From assembly GCF_026625705.1 (NCBI RefSeq), contig NZ_CP113059.1:248001-312000 (forward strand): 64,000 nucleotides of DNA. Direction: 5' to 3'. Numbering within the stretch: position 1 is the stretch's first letter; each line of letters opens with the position of its first letter. This DNA comes from Pedobacter sp. SL55 (lineage in GTDB: Bacteria; Bacteroidota; Bacteroidia; Sphingobacteriales; Sphingobacteriaceae). The notes below the pieces were generated by a model, which was not told the DNA's origin, ran no database searches, and saw only the letters and a list, made by a program, of their open reading frames with translations. Position numbers and translations under genes: made by a program. Below, piece after piece: positions 22,301-31,260 of this stretch.

Positions 22301-22525
22301 CTTTCCATCTCCGTTAGAAGATATCCCTCTTTTGGTTCCCTTTACTGTAATGCTAACGCCAGGCAGGGGCTGTCCGCCGGCATCTTTAATTGTACCTGAA
22401 ATTGACATTTCCTGAACTGCTTTTGAGAGCGGCAGGTGTCGGTTTACAGCCGCTGCTTCAGCTACGTTTCCCATTAATGGGATAAACAGCAACATGGCGC
22501 TGCCGAGTGCTTTTCTAAACTTCAT
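19328..22525 (-). CDS. SusC/RagA-family TonB-dependent outer-membrane transporter
   Basis: 1065 residues. The order is signal peptide, carboxypeptidase-regulatory-like domain (ISGTIKDAGGQPLPGVS, about residues 43-115), TonB box region (EVVVTAIG), plug domain (VDGIP, ILKGVTASALYGSRG), then a 22-strand barrel ending in an aromatic residue (INLKF). It has no STN domain, so unlike the transporter at 50739 it should not signal to a FecR. It is the first gene of the susC-susD-phospholipase set. Confidence 0.95.
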   Translation of the reverse strand: MKFRKALGSAMLLFIPLMGNVAEAAAVNRHLPLSKAVQEMSISGTIKDAGGQPLPGVSITVKGTKRGISSNGDGKFNLKVQSSDILVFSLVGFKTQEVSVGTKTVFEIVLQMEASNLNEVVVTAIGIKQQKRKLGYATQEVNTEVLDKSKTMNLGNALSGQVAGLSVNNPTGIFQSPQITLRGKTPLLVIDGIPVESNLYDVSSTDIENINILKGVTASALYGSRGKNGAIIITTKRAKADGLEINAGTNNMVTAGFTVFPETQTEYGNGSQGKYEFWDGADGGISDGDMIWGPKFGTGVKVRQWNSPIRDKQTGAVIPWWGDVSGTIYNDKARYERVPTDWVRHDNLGEFLSTGIVTDNHLSMAYKGEKAQLYFSGKYAHQKGQVPNTSLTTGGLNFSGNYNLTKNLVAEASLSYNKVYSPNFPRYGYGPKNHMYTILIWMGDDVNGKDLKEHMYVPGAEGYRQANYNYAWYNNPYFAAYELNQVHNKNTVDGLMRLAWTVTPGLTLQARGNLRNTSLFEDMQSPKSYMNYGDSRNGDYKNWNSNQTNFDADFLSTYTKELNNNLAFTINAGASKFARSYRQQYQSTDGIIVPFVYSLNNTQGPVAASNNLEQKEIQSIYGSANLDLFRAVYLNFTARNDWPSTLPSSSNSYFYPSASVSTILSEYIKMPKALDFVKLNASWAQVSNDLSPYSIQSVYTKDVTYGSTPSVGYNGNLVNPLIEPEKSTSYELGLSSGLFKNKISLDFTYYNIIDENQIIDLNVSQASGFATRKVNGNKYETNGYEIVLGAKPISNRNFAWDFNVNWSSSIRKLKEIYNNNLKFGNLMVGDRADSYFSTVWEKSADGQLILDANSGLPIRDPFQRKVGNLDPSWRFGFQNKFKIKDFVVNIDIDGAVGGIMNSTTIEKMWWGGKHPLSTEYRDAEYAAGKPVYVPTGVVVTGGTLVRDVNGVTISDTRTYAANTKAVSWQTWAQQYPYRARVTEAESEKFANTFDRSFVKLRRVSIGYDITKVIKMNKIKALDVSLYGYNLAMWKKMPYLDPDFGTDSDLQDPSARYIGCSINLKF

Positions 22526-23191
22526 GATGATTTTTGGTTTTACAAAACGAACGCTATCGTTATAATTTCATGCAATTTTAGACCAACGATATGAAGCTGA
22601 AGCAAAATTTAGGTTAATAAATCGCCATTAAATGCATGATTGAATATTACCAAAATATTAAGCTACTAGCAATGGCCCTGGCGCTAAATACAAACAAAGT
22701 ATAAGCACAAAAAAAACAAATGAAGTTCTATTCTTGAAGCAACTCTAAAACAAGGAGAGCATACGCCTTAACATTTCACTAACTTTAATTATAGAAAAAA
22801 AACAATCTAATTTAACCACCAATTTATTTTACGCCCTATTATCGATTTTCATTTTTCCACACTGCATTCATTTACAATGAAAAAAAGCTAAAACTTTAGT
22901 ATCAATAACAAAGAAAAAACACCGCAGCAAAACATGATTAAATGATTTAGGCTACCATCCTACGAGTGATGCTTTGTGCAAAGCATGTAAGCTGTTAGGG
23001 ATTGAGGCACTGACCAGTTGATTGTTAGTGAAAATGGATATTACAGCATGGCAGAAGAGGGTACAACGTAGCCAGCATTGTAATAAATGCGCCAAATTGT
23101 GCGCAAAAATATGATACAAATAGCTATCATATAACTAAGCTCAGTTTCATATCTCTTACCAATAAACCAGCGACTAAAAGGCCTAGAACGC
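22526..23191. other. Intergenic region between susC and tRNA-Met
   Basis: About 670 AT-rich bases without a convincing gene. It must hold the susC promoter, but I find no exact TAnnTTTG box on the reverse strand near 22525; TAAAATTG is the nearest. There is a perfect hairpin ATGCTTTG-TG-CAAAGCAT at 22969-22986. Confidence 0.5.
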
Positions 23192-23218
23192 AAAAAAGCC
23201 CACATTGCTGTGAGCTTT
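23192..23218 (-). terminator. Terminator of the tRNA-Met gene
   Basis: Reverse-strand stem AAAGCTCACA / TGTGGGCTTT with a GCAA tetraloop, followed by T6. It starts 8 bases past the tRNA. Confidence 0.85.
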
Positions 23219-23225
23219 TGCCTTG

Positions 23226-23299
23226 TAGCGGGGAGCAGGATCGAACTGCCGACCTCAGGGTTATGAATCCTGCGCTCTAACCATCTGAGCTACCCCGCC
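23226..23299 (-). tRNA. tRNA-Met (anticodon CAT)
   Basis: The reverse strand folds as a cloverleaf: acceptor GGCGGGG pairing with CCCCGCT (one G-U pair), D-arm TAGCTCAGATGG, anticodon loop TTCATAA with CAT at 23263-23265, and T-loop GTTCGATC. CCA is not encoded. The features fit the elongator Met tRNA; a tilS-modified Ile tRNA with CAT cannot be fully excluded by eye. Confidence 0.92.
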
Positions 23300-23314
23300 G
23301 AATTTTTAGAGCTG

Positions 23315-23343
23315 CAAATATAGGATTTAATCCAATAAACAAG
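23315..23343 (-). promoter_or_regulatory. Promoter of tRNA-Met
   Basis: On the reverse strand CTTG (23343-23340), a 17-base spacer, then TATATTTG (23322-23315), matching the Bacteroidetes -33/-7 consensus. The box ends 15 bases before the mature tRNA. Confidence 0.8.
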
Positions 23344-23559
23344 AAAAATATTTTAAATCCTTTCTACAGCTATTCTTAACTCTTTATGCTAGTGATAATT
23401 AATTGTGTACTGGTTATAAATTTGATTGATTTGTTAATTGTTGCAAAGCTTAAATCTGTAAGTGCTAAGATAAAAAACACTTATTTTCTAAAACTTTGCA
23501 TTTATAAAAGAAAATACTTTTCTTTAGAAAAATATAGTCAGTTTAAAATAGAAGTAAGG

Positions 23560-23940
23560 ATGTCAGAAAAGAAGAAATTTACATTAGAATATGCCATAAG
23601 GTCGTCGCCACGTATATTATACAGTTTTTTGAACGAGCCTAACGGCTTGTCGCAATGGTTTGCAGACGATGTAACCTTTAGAGATCAAACCTATACTTTT
23701 ACGTGGGATGGTGAAGTACAAAAAGCAAAACTAATTAGCGCCAAAGAAAATAAGCTAGTTAAATTTAGATGGGTTGATGACGAGCCTTATTGCTACTTTG
23801 AAATGGAGATTGTACAAGACGAACTTACCAACGATGTAGCACTGGCCATTACCGACTTTGCTACCGACGAAACTTTACAAGAAAGAAAGCAGATTTGGGA
23901 CAACCAAATTACTTACCTATTAAGCGTTTTAGGTGCATAA
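23560..23940 (+). CDS. START-like (SRPBCC) domain protein
   Basis: 126 residues from ATG 23560 (MSEKKKFTLEYAIRSSP). The frame stays open upstream to 23386, but those residues are rich in Leu/Ile/Lys and unlike the domain, and AGTAAGG just before the inner ATG can serve as a weak ribosome site. The SRPBCC start (LYSFLNEPNGLSQWFADDV) is clear. It is cytosolic, with no known partner. An exact -7 box TAAATTTG lies at 23417-23424. This compact family is common in Bacteroidetes, usually as a single-copy gene of unknown role. Confidence 0.82.
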   Translation: MSEKKKFTLEYAIRSSPRILYSFLNEPNGLSQWFADDVTFRDQTYTFTWDGEVQKAKLISAKENKLVKFRWVDDEPYCYFEMEIVQDELTNDVALAITDFATDETLQERKQIWDNQITYLLSVLGA

Positions 23941-24099
23941 ACACCAAGTTGCTTTAGCCGTTAAATTTGTGCATACGGCAGTAACACGGTTATTTGCTAT
24001 TAAAGCCAAAACTTTTAGGTGCATTTTTTTCTGTAAACATTTCATTAAAAAACTTCAGACTAGCCAAATTATAAGCATCCAATTTCTGCAAAAAACGTC

Positions 24100-24107
24100 T
24101 ATCTTTG
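24100..24107 (+). promoter_or_regulatory. -7 box directly before the LptF/G start codon
   Basis: TATCTTTG ends 5 bases before the TTG start at 24113. No clear -33 element is seen. Confidence 0.5.
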
Positions 24108-24112
24108 CATAA

Positions 24113-25573
24113 TTGAAAAAGATCCATTTACTGCTAATCAAAGCATTTATTAGGCCTTTTGCCGTCACATTTTTTATTGTGATGTTTATTTTGTTGATGT
24201 TCTTTTTGTTTAAGTACGTTGATGATTTAATAGGGAAAGGTTTCGAATGGTATGTCATTGCAGAATTGATGATGTACGCATCGGCTTCTAACGTGGCCAT
24301 GGCTTTGCCTTTGGCTATTTTGTTATCGTCCATCATGACCTTTGGTAACCTTGGCGAAAACTATGAACTGGTTGCCATCAAATCTGCGGGCGTTTCTTTG
24401 CGTAAAGCCATGCAGCCTTTGTTGGTCCTCATTGTAGGCTTGGCCGTAGCCTCCTTTTTCTTCTCAGATTATATGCTGCCCAAAGCAAACCTTAAATATG
24501 GGTCGTTGCTGTGGGATGTCCGCAATAAAAAGTTATCCTTTTTAATTAAACCAGGCGTGTTTAACAACAGCATTCCGGGCTATTCTATGCGTGTAGAGCG
24601 TAAAGGCGAAGGTGCAATAGATTCGCTTTATGGGATCATGATTTACGACCATAGCAGCGGTAATGGTATTCCACAAATCATTATGGCAGAAAAGGGCAAA
24701 ATGTCCAAAACTTCCGATGGTAATTATATGGTTTTAAACTTGGTTAATGGTGTTCGCTATCAAGAAGCGGGCTCAAATAATGGAGCTTATAACCCACGCC
24801 AAACGCTAACCAGAATGCGCTTTAAACAAACTGAAGTAAAGTTTGATTTCAGTAGTTTTAAAGACATGACCCGCACGCAGGAGCAAAATTTTAAGAACAA
24901 TGCTCCCATGCTTAACCGTAAAGAACTTTTACAAAGAAGAGACTCGCTAAGCAAAGGTTTGGATAGCATTGGAAAAGCACTACAAACTAATGCACAATAT
25001 TATTTTAAACAGAGCACTATTGTAAAAGGCTATAGTAAAATTAATGCTCCAGTAAAAACTATCAAGGGCAGCGTAATTGATTTTATCCCAAAAGACCAAA
25101 AAGTACAGGCTTTGCAAGGTGCTTTTGATCAAATTGATGCTTTGAAACAGACGATTAAAGGCCAGCTGCCAGATTACGAATTTAGGAGTAAAGAAGTATT
25201 AAAGGCAAAAATCGAATACCAGCGTAAGTATACGTTGGCAGTTTCTTGTTTGTTGCTCTTTTTTATTGGCGCACCCTTAGGAGCCATTATTAGAAAGGGA
25301 GGCTTGGGCTTGCCAGTTGTAATTGCCGTTATTTTCTTCCTTTTCTATCATATTATTTCTACAGTAGCAGAAAAATCAGCTAAAGAAGGTTCGCTAGATC
25401 CGGTTGTTGGCATGTGGATGGCGGTAATTATCCTTACCCCAGTGGGTGTGTTTTTAACCTATAAAGCTACCGTTGATTCTGCATTATTTGACCTCGATTA
25501 TTACAAGCAATTGATTGTAGGCTTGTTTAAAAAGGTTTTCAACCGCAAGAAAGTGGTTGAAGTTGAAAAATAA
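24113..25573 (+). CDS. LptF/LptG-family lipopolysaccharide export permease
   Basis: 486 residues. The start must be TTG 24113, because an in-frame TAA (24110-24112) touches it and the protein begins as expected (KKIHLLLIKAFIRP). Three membrane segments lie near residues 15-35, 55-80 and 100-120, then a large periplasmic beta-jellyroll domain, then three C-terminal segments, the LptF/G layout. The enlarged middle domain with a coiled region (RRDSLSKGLDSIGKAL) is usual in Bacteroidetes. It moves LPS from the inner membrane to the periplasmic bridge with LptB and LptC, which are not in this window. The start codon sits 5 bases after a -7 box, so the mRNA is probably leaderless. Confidence 0.92.
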   Translation: MKKIHLLLIKAFIRPFAVTFFIVMFILLMFFLFKYVDDLIGKGFEWYVIAELMMYASASNVAMALPLAILLSSIMTFGNLGENYELVAIKSAGVSLRKAMQPLLVLIVGLAVASFFFSDYMLPKANLKYGSLLWDVRNKKLSFLIKPGVFNNSIPGYSMRVERKGEGAIDSLYGIMIYDHSSGNGIPQIIMAEKGKMSKTSDGNYMVLNLVNGVRYQEAGSNNGAYNPRQTLTRMRFKQTEVKFDFSSFKDMTRTQEQNFKNNAPMLNRKELLQRRDSLSKGLDSIGKALQTNAQYYFKQSTIVKGYSKINAPVKTIKGSVIDFIPKDQKVQALQGAFDQIDALKQTIKGQLPDYEFRSKEVLKAKIEYQRKYTLAVSCLLLFFIGAPLGAIIRKGGLGLPVVIAVIFFLFYHIISTVAEKSAKEGSLDPVVGMWMAVIILTPVGVFLTYKATVDSALFDLDYYKQLIVGLFKKVFNRKKVVEVEK

Positions 25574-25847
25574 CAAAAATCAATCAACCCCCAAAAGGCT
25601 TTGTTTCTATTTGTCATCTTAAAAGCTAGTAAAAAACCTGTAGACTAAAGTAATTAGGCAACAAATACAACTTGCTGTGCTATTCTTGTATCTTGCAATC
25701 GCTCAAAACCAAAACTTTAGGCGCACAACAGAACTTGCTGCACACCGCAACTACTTTGCTAACAAATAAGTTCTAGACCAAGCCTTAATAGCCAGCTACA
25801 AAAACAACCTTCATCATTATTTGTTATCTTAACTTATAAATCCATTT

Positions 25848-28283
25848 ATGAAGCGTTGGCTCAAAATATCTTTGAAAATTATTGGTGCATTAATGGTATT
25901 GTTTGTCTTATTTTGGGCGGCAGCAGCTTACTACATCAGCAAAAACAACAAAGCCATTTTGGGCAAAATACTTAATCAGGTAAATACCCAAATAAATGGA
26001 AAACTAAGCGTTTCGCACATGGAAACCACTTTATTAAAAGGCTTCCCTGGCATCTCGGTTTCTTTAAAAAATGTGTCGTTAAGAGATAGCTTGTGGAGCC
26101 AACACCAAAAGGAATTATTGTATGCAAAAGATGTCGGTGTTTCTTTAAATGCACTTTCCTTACTTATTGGCACCGTCAATATTCGTAAAGTAGCCATCAA
26201 CAACGCCAATATTTACCTATACACCGACTCTACAGGTTACACCAACACCAGTATGTTTCGTGCAAAAAACGAGAAGAAGGCTGCCGAAAACGATGACAAC
26301 TCAAGCGACTTACAGATAAGGATTATCGACCTAAACAAAGTTGATTTAGTAATTGACAATCAAAAGCGCTTTAAACTTTTCAGCTTTTATGTAGATGAAT
26401 TAAAAGGAAAAATCAATTATCCATTTGGTAGATGGGATGGCAGTTTTAAGCTTAAAACGCAAATTAGAAGTTTTGCTTTCAACACCAGAAAAGGCAGTTT
26501 TTTGAAAAACAAAACCATTCAGGGCCACATGACAGCCCATTATGATAATGAAGCTGAAGTGATCATCATAGATCAAAAACCAATTAAAATAGGCGACGAT
26601 ACTTTCAGCATTGGCGCCAATATCAATATAGCCCAAAACCAATCTGCTTTTTCTATCGCCATCAAAGCCAATCAAATTTTGTACAACAACGTTGCGCAAT
26701 TATTGGCGCCAAACATCTCAGAAAAGCTTTTCAAATTTGGTATAGAAAAACCCATAGATGTTACTGCAAGTATTATTGATAACGACGAAAAAACCAGTAC
26801 CGACCCACTCATTAACGTGAAGATGACAGTACAAAACAACAACATATCCATCCCCTCTGGAGAATTAACAAACTGTTCTTTTACCGGTTATTTCTCTAAT
26901 CAAGATACCACCAGCAAACCCATTGGCGATGCCAACTCTATCATCAGATTTTATGGACTGAAAGCCAACTACTATAATGCACCTATAAAAATCGACACAT
27001 TTACAGTAGCTAACCTAGAAAAACCTTTTGCTCAGGGCTTGGTAACTTCCAAATTCGATTTGCAAAAACTGAACAGCTCGTTTAACGACGAAACGTTCAG
27101 ATTTGGAAAGGGCACAGCCGATTTGCGGTTATTTTGCAAGGCAGATATTGATAATTTTCTATTTACCAAACCCGTAGTTTACGGAAAAGTAACTGTTAAA
27201 AATGCTGATATCACTTATCTTCCTCGTAACCTCAAACTAACAAACAGTTCATTAGATCTGCATTTTAACCAAAAAGATCTAAACATTACCAATAGCAGGC
27301 TTCAATTAGGAAAGAGCATATTTAACATGAATTGCACCATAGCAAACTTCTTAAACTTCTATTATACCGATCCGCAAAAAATAGAGGCGAAAGTAAACTT
27401 AAGCAGCCCAAACCTAAACCTAAGCGAGTTTATACCATTTTTAAGCCCAAGGCAGGCAAAGCGCAAAACAAGCTCAAGTAAAAACGCAATTAGAGAAGCC
27501 TCTGAACAATTGAGTGCTGCGTTAGAAGCCTCGAAAGTTCATTTGCAACTGAATGTTAAACATGCTGTTTATGATAAGTTCGTGGCTAAAAATCTGGATG
27601 CAAATGTTTCTTTAGTTGGCAATGGCATTTACTTTAACAAAATTAAAGTGCAACACGCTGGTGGCTATGTTAATTTTAGCGGCAAGGTAGAGCAAATGGG
27701 TGCTATCAACAAAATGCAGGTAAATGCAAATATTGCAAAGGTTAGTGTGGCAGAATTTTTCTACGCCTTTCAAAATTTCGGGCAGCAATCTGTTACTAGC
27801 AAAAACCTAAAAGGATTTCTTTCGGCAAAGGTAAATGCCTCTGGCAATATCACATCCAAAGGCAATATGGTGCCAAAATCCATGTTTGGCAGCGTTAATT
27901 TTACGCTAGACAAAGCTGCTCTAGTTGGTTTTGAGCCTTTAGAGAAAATAGGAAAGTTCGTTTTCAGAAGTCGGAATTTATCTAATGTACAATTAGAGCA
28001 GCTCAACGGCTTGCTCACTCTACGCGGCGAAAAAGTAGATATTAGTCCAATGAAGGTAAATTCTACGGCACTTAACTTCGATGTAAAAGGCGTTTATGGT
28101 TTCAATAGTGGCACCAATATCGCGTTGGATATTCCTTTGAGAGATCCTAAAAAAAGTGCTGATATTATAGACAAAGAAGAGCGGGAATTGGCTAGGATGA
28201 AAGGCATTGTTCTACACCTAAAGGCGGTTGATGAAGATGGCGAAATTAAAATTAGATGGAATAAAAAGAAAGACAGGTTATAA
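25848..28283 (+). CDS. AsmA-family protein
   Basis: 811 residues. One N-terminal membrane anchor (IIGALMVLFVLFWAAAAYYI) is followed by a long repetitive beta-strand region and an AsmA-like C-terminal part (LEQLNGLLTLRGEKVDI, VKGVYGF). Members are thought to form hydrophobic grooves that carry phospholipids between the membranes, like TamB and YhdP. It stands alone between the LptF/G gene and aquaporin; together with the TamB-like gene at 34290 and LptF/G, three envelope lipid-handling genes lie within 15 kb. Confidence 0.87.
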   Translation: MKRWLKISLKIIGALMVLFVLFWAAAAYYISKNNKAILGKILNQVNTQINGKLSVSHMETTLLKGFPGISVSLKNVSLRDSLWSQHQKELLYAKDVGVSLNALSLLIGTVNIRKVAINNANIYLYTDSTGYTNTSMFRAKNEKKAAENDDNSSDLQIRIIDLNKVDLVIDNQKRFKLFSFYVDELKGKINYPFGRWDGSFKLKTQIRSFAFNTRKGSFLKNKTIQGHMTAHYDNEAEVIIIDQKPIKIGDDTFSIGANINIAQNQSAFSIAIKANQILYNNVAQLLAPNISEKLFKFGIEKPIDVTASIIDNDEKTSTDPLINVKMTVQNNNISIPSGELTNCSFTGYFSNQDTTSKPIGDANSIIRFYGLKANYYNAPIKIDTFTVANLEKPFAQGLVTSKFDLQKLNSSFNDETFRFGKGTADLRLFCKADIDNFLFTKPVVYGKVTVKNADITYLPRNLKLTNSSLDLHFNQKDLNITNSRLQLGKSIFNMNCTIANFLNFYYTDPQKIEAKVNLSSPNLNLSEFIPFLSPRQAKRKTSSSKNAIREASEQLSAALEASKVHLQLNVKHAVYDKFVAKNLDANVSLVGNGIYFNKIKVQHAGGYVNFSGKVEQMGAINKMQVNANIAKVSVAEFFYAFQNFGQQSVTSKNLKGFLSAKVNASGNITSKGNMVPKSMFGSVNFTLDKAALVGFEPLEKIGKFVFRSRNLSNVQLEQLNGLLTLRGEKVDISPMKVNSTALNFDVKGVYGFNSGTNIALDIPLRDPKKSADIIDKEERELARMKGIVLHLKAVDEDGEIKIRWNKKKDRL

Positions 28284-28298
28284 ACCAAAGTGTATAGC

Positions 28299-28330
28299 GA
28301 CTTACGAAGTTTTAAAAAACTTCGCAAGTC
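28299..28330. terminator. Hairpin between convergent AsmA and aquaporin genes
   Basis: Stem GACTTACGAAGTTTT / AACTTCGCAAGTC with one mismatch and an AT-rich tip. There is no clear T-run after it, so it is a weak terminator or a dispersed palindrome placed between two convergent genes. Confidence 0.55.
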
Positions 28331-28347
28331 TTGCACTAAACCATTAT

Positions 28348-29037
28348 TTAAACATTCTTTTCTTCCGAATTGAAATACCTGTAAATAAAACCCGCCAAAA
28401 TAGCACCCACTATAGGCACAACAACAAACAACCAAAGTTGTGCTAAAGCCCAATCGCCAACAAACAATGCCTGACTAATACTTCTAGCCGGATTTACCGA
28501 AGTGTTAGTTACCGGAATACTAATTAAATGAATTAAGGTTAAGGCCAAACCAATGGCTATTCCGGCAAAACCCTTGGGTGCTTTTTCGCTAGTTGCACCC
28601 AAAATTACCAGCAAAAACATTAAAGTCATTACAAACTCTGTAAGTATGGCTGCTCCCATGCTGTATTTACCGGGCGAGTGTTCTGCAAAACCGTTTGCCG
28701 CAAAGTCTCCAATTTGGCTACCGTTGCCCGTTACAATAAAATAAAGTACGGTTGCCGCCAAAGTGGCGCCCGCTACTTGCGAAATCACATAAGGAGCAAT
28801 ATCTTTTGCACTTATTCTGCCGCCGGCCCACAAACCAAAGGTTACCGCCGGATTAAGGTGCGCTCCAGAAATATGCCCAAAAGAATAGGCAATGGTTAAA
28901 ACCGTTAAACCAAATGCTAGAGAAACACCTAATAAACCAATGCCAACCCCCGGAAAACCAGCAGCCAACACGGCACTGCCACAGCCGCCCAAAACGAGCC
29001 AAAATGTTCCAATAAATTCTGCTAAATACTTTTTCAT
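28348..29037 (-). CDS. aqpZ: Aquaporin Z-like water channel
   Basis: 229 residues with six membrane helices and both NPA half-helices: HLNPAV in the first half and SVNPAR in the second. The Arg after the second NPA and a His in the VGDW/ISIP region match the narrow selectivity filter of water-specific AqpZ rather than a glycerol channel. It sits in the inner membrane. It converges on the AsmA gene and has no operon partner. Confidence 0.95.
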   Translation of the reverse strand: MKKYLAEFIGTFWLVLGGCGSAVLAAGFPGVGIGLLGVSLAFGLTVLTIAYSFGHISGAHLNPAVTFGLWAGGRISAKDIAPYVISQVAGATLAATVLYFIVTGNGSQIGDFAANGFAEHSPGKYSMGAAILTEFVMTLMFLLVILGATSEKAPKGFAGIAIGLALTLIHLISIPVTNTSVNPARSISQALFVGDWALAQLWLFVVVPIVGAILAGFIYRYFNSEEKNV

Positions 29038-29330
29038 GATAGATGTTTTTGTTGATAAACCCTAGACGAGCAGCCCACTTCATAAAGCGCCGCAAGCCTA
29101 TCTAACAGCAAAATAGAAACAAAAACATATATAAAGCAGCATTGCGAGATATTCCTAACTCCTTAATGTTGTGTCAATTACAACTTAATTGAATACAACA
29201 CAATGACATTAAGAAAACTATATTGCGTGAGATAGAAATTTTCACAGCATAACATATCAATTAAACTTACCTAAATTGAGAGAACCTCACTAAACTTTTA
29301 ATGTATTAAGCTGTACTAAATCTGGCAACT

Positions 29331-30055
29331 CTAAAAATCCAGCGGCCCCAACCTTTTCATATTTCGCATAATAAGGTATTGCCTATGTTTAATGTAGCGT
29401 GTGGCTTTATTGGGGTTCCACCGTAGCGGATTAGGAAAGCAAGCCGCAATTAACGCAGCTTCAGCTCTTTTCATTTTTCTACAAGAATGGCCGTAATAAT
29501 ATTGCGAAGCAGCTTCTGCTCCATAAATGCCATCCCCCATCTCAATTACATTTAGGTAAACTTCCAAAATGCGTTCTTTGCTCCACAATAGTTCTATTAA
29601 CAAAGTAAAATAAGCTTCAAAACCCTTTCTAACGTAAGAACGGCCGGGCCATAAAAACACATTTTTAGCCGTTTGTTGCGAAATAGTACTACCCCCAATT
29701 ACCTTTTTCTTCTTTTTTTAAGATTACTCTCATAAGCTTTCTCAATGGCTTTGATATCAAAACCCATGTGTTTAAGAAAAAGCTGGTCTTCTGCCGATAC
29801 CGCCGCCCGCTTCATGTTGTCAGAAATTTCCTCGAACTTAACCCACTCCTTTTTAATTTTTGCCGGTTTGCCATCGGCTTTACGTTCCCAGTTACGCTGC
29901 ACCATTAAAAAGGTAATTGGCGGATTAATGAACCGATACGCCAACACCCAAATTAAAGAGAAAATAAAAAACCACAAGAGCACTTTGCCCACAGCTATAG
30001 CAATGCGTTTAAATAAAGACTTTTTCGTTTTTAATTTGGTTGATTGACGGGCCAT
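29331..30055 (-). pseudogene. mtgA: Monofunctional peptidoglycan glycosyltransferase, frameshifted in a homopolymer
   Basis: The N-terminal frame starts at ATG 30055 (MARQSTK; a GTG two codons earlier is also open), has one membrane anchor (WFFIFSLIWVLAYRFI) and the GT51 motif AAVSAEDQLFLKHMGFD, then stops after [10 protein letters not shown] at 29699. The next frame continues the enzyme: [35 protein letters not shown] and [10 protein letters not shown]. The two join if the T7 run at 29713-29719 had eight bases. The intact enzyme, about 242 residues, polymerises lipid II glycan strands. Sequencing error is likely. A -7 box TACCTTTG at 30061-30068 ends 5 bases before the ATG. Confidence 0.9.
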
Positions 30056-30060
30056 TACCA

Positions 30061-30068
30061 CAAAGGTA
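30061..30068 (-). promoter_or_regulatory. -7 box directly before mtgA
   Basis: TACCTTTG on the reverse strand, ending 5 bases before the ATG at 30055; no clear -33 element. Confidence 0.5.
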
Positions 30069-30454
30069 GGATTTTTGGCCTCTATTTTATTATTTGAAAA
30101 GCAGGTGCAATGCTACTATCCAACTTCAGCCCCGCCAAACGCTTTACTACGGGGCAAACACATAGGTTTGCCCCTACGTGCTCGCTTATGTCGGGTTTAA
30201 AATGCACGTGCTGTGCACAGGTTTAAGTTCTCTAAACCCGATTGCAGTGCAAATACTTTTTGTTTTTATGGCGGTCATCCTGAACGCTAGTGAAGGATCT
30301 GTTAGGTTAAAGTAGTTTAGAAGTAGATTTGTCACATGCGTTCGAAATGACGATTGTCGGAATAACAAAAAGATTGCAACGTAAAGCGGGACAGCAATTG
30401 CCAAGCATTACTGGCAAACATTTTCCAAAATCGTAATTCATAAATCTAAAATCG
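30069..30454. other. Intergenic region with palindromic repeats
   Basis: No gene seen between the divergent mtgA and nth genes. It holds a perfect hairpin GGGGCAAAC-ACATAG-GTTTGCCCC (30151-30174) and a dispersed palindromic repeat (30272-30352). Confidence 0.6.
30272..30352. repeat. Dispersed palindromic repeat related to the GIY-YIG flanking copies
   Basis: The left arm CGGTCATCCTGAACGCTAGT and the reverse complement of the right arm (ending GCGTTCGAAATGACG) match along about 28 bp with a few mismatches. The arm sequence (GTCATTTCGAACG ... GTGA ... ATCT) is the one seen at 2243-2355 and 2732-2837. Confidence 0.7.
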
Positions 30455-30462
30455 TAAATTTG
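30455..30462 (+). promoter_or_regulatory. -7 box directly before nth
   Basis: TAAATTTG ends 3 bases before the ATG at 30466. No clear -33 element is seen. Confidence 0.45.
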
Positions 30463-30465
30463 AAG

Positions 30466-31125
30466 ATGCTAAAAAAAGAACGTTACCAGCATTTTGTAGC
30501 ACATTTCTCTGCAAAGCAGCCTCATGCCGAAACAGAACTGCACTATAACAATCCGTACCAATTATTGGTTGCCGTAATTCTGTCTGCACAATGTACCGAT
30601 AAGCGCATTAACCAAGTAACGCCAGCACTTTTTGAACGTTTCCCTAATGCAAAAGCCTTGGCAGAAACCACACCAGATATTGTGTTCGACTACATTAGAA
30701 GCGTAAGTTACCCTAACAACAAGGCCAAACATTTGGTGGGTATGGCCAATATGTTACTCAACAATTTTAATAACGAAGTACCATCTGATGTAAATTTGCT
30801 GCAAAAAATGCCCGGTGTAGGCCGCAAAACGGCTAATGTAATTGCCTCGGTAGTTTATGATGCTCCCGCAATGGCAGTAGATACACACGTATTTAGAGTT
30901 GCCAACCGTTTAGGACTAACCAAAGGAAAAACTCCGCTGGCAGTTGAAAAAGATTTGGTTAAAAACTTACCAGAGCACACTATTGCCGTTGCGCACCATT
31001 GGTTAATTTTACATGGTAGATATATCTGTGTGGCTCGCAGTCCAAAATGCGAAAAATGTGAACTAACTTATTTTTGCCAATATTATGAAAAGCAGCAAAA
31101 AGCTAAAAACGTGAGCAAAACTTAA
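30466..31125 (+). CDS. nth: Endonuclease III (DNA glycosylase/AP lyase)
   Basis: 219 residues from ATG 30466; a TTG two codons earlier overlaps the promoter box and is less likely. The helix-hairpin-helix MPGVGRKTA carries the catalytic Lys, and the catalytic Asp is in AVDTHVFR. The C-terminal cluster loop has Cys spacing C-x6-C-x2-C-x5-C (CVARSPKCEKCELTYFC), which binds a [4Fe-4S] cluster. It removes oxidised pyrimidines in base excision repair. recA follows 135 bp downstream on the same strand but probably has its own promoter. Confidence 0.96.
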   Translation: MLKKERYQHFVAHFSAKQPHAETELHYNNPYQLLVAVILSAQCTDKRINQVTPALFERFPNAKALAETTPDIVFDYIRSVSYPNNKAKHLVGMANMLLNNFNNEVPSDVNLLQKMPGVGRKTANVIASVVYDAPAMAVDTHVFRVANRLGLTKGKTPLAVEKDLVKNLPEHTIAVAHHWLILHGRYICVARSPKCEKCELTYFCQYYEKQQKAKNVSKT

Positions 31126-31260
31126 ATAAACAAAAATTAATTCTAAAAAAATTTGCAAAAAACAAAAACATTTCAATATGTTTGCTAAAATTATTAGTTA
31201 AACATAATTTAGATAGTTGCCGAAACATATTGTTATATTTATCATCAGAATTTAAAAGAC

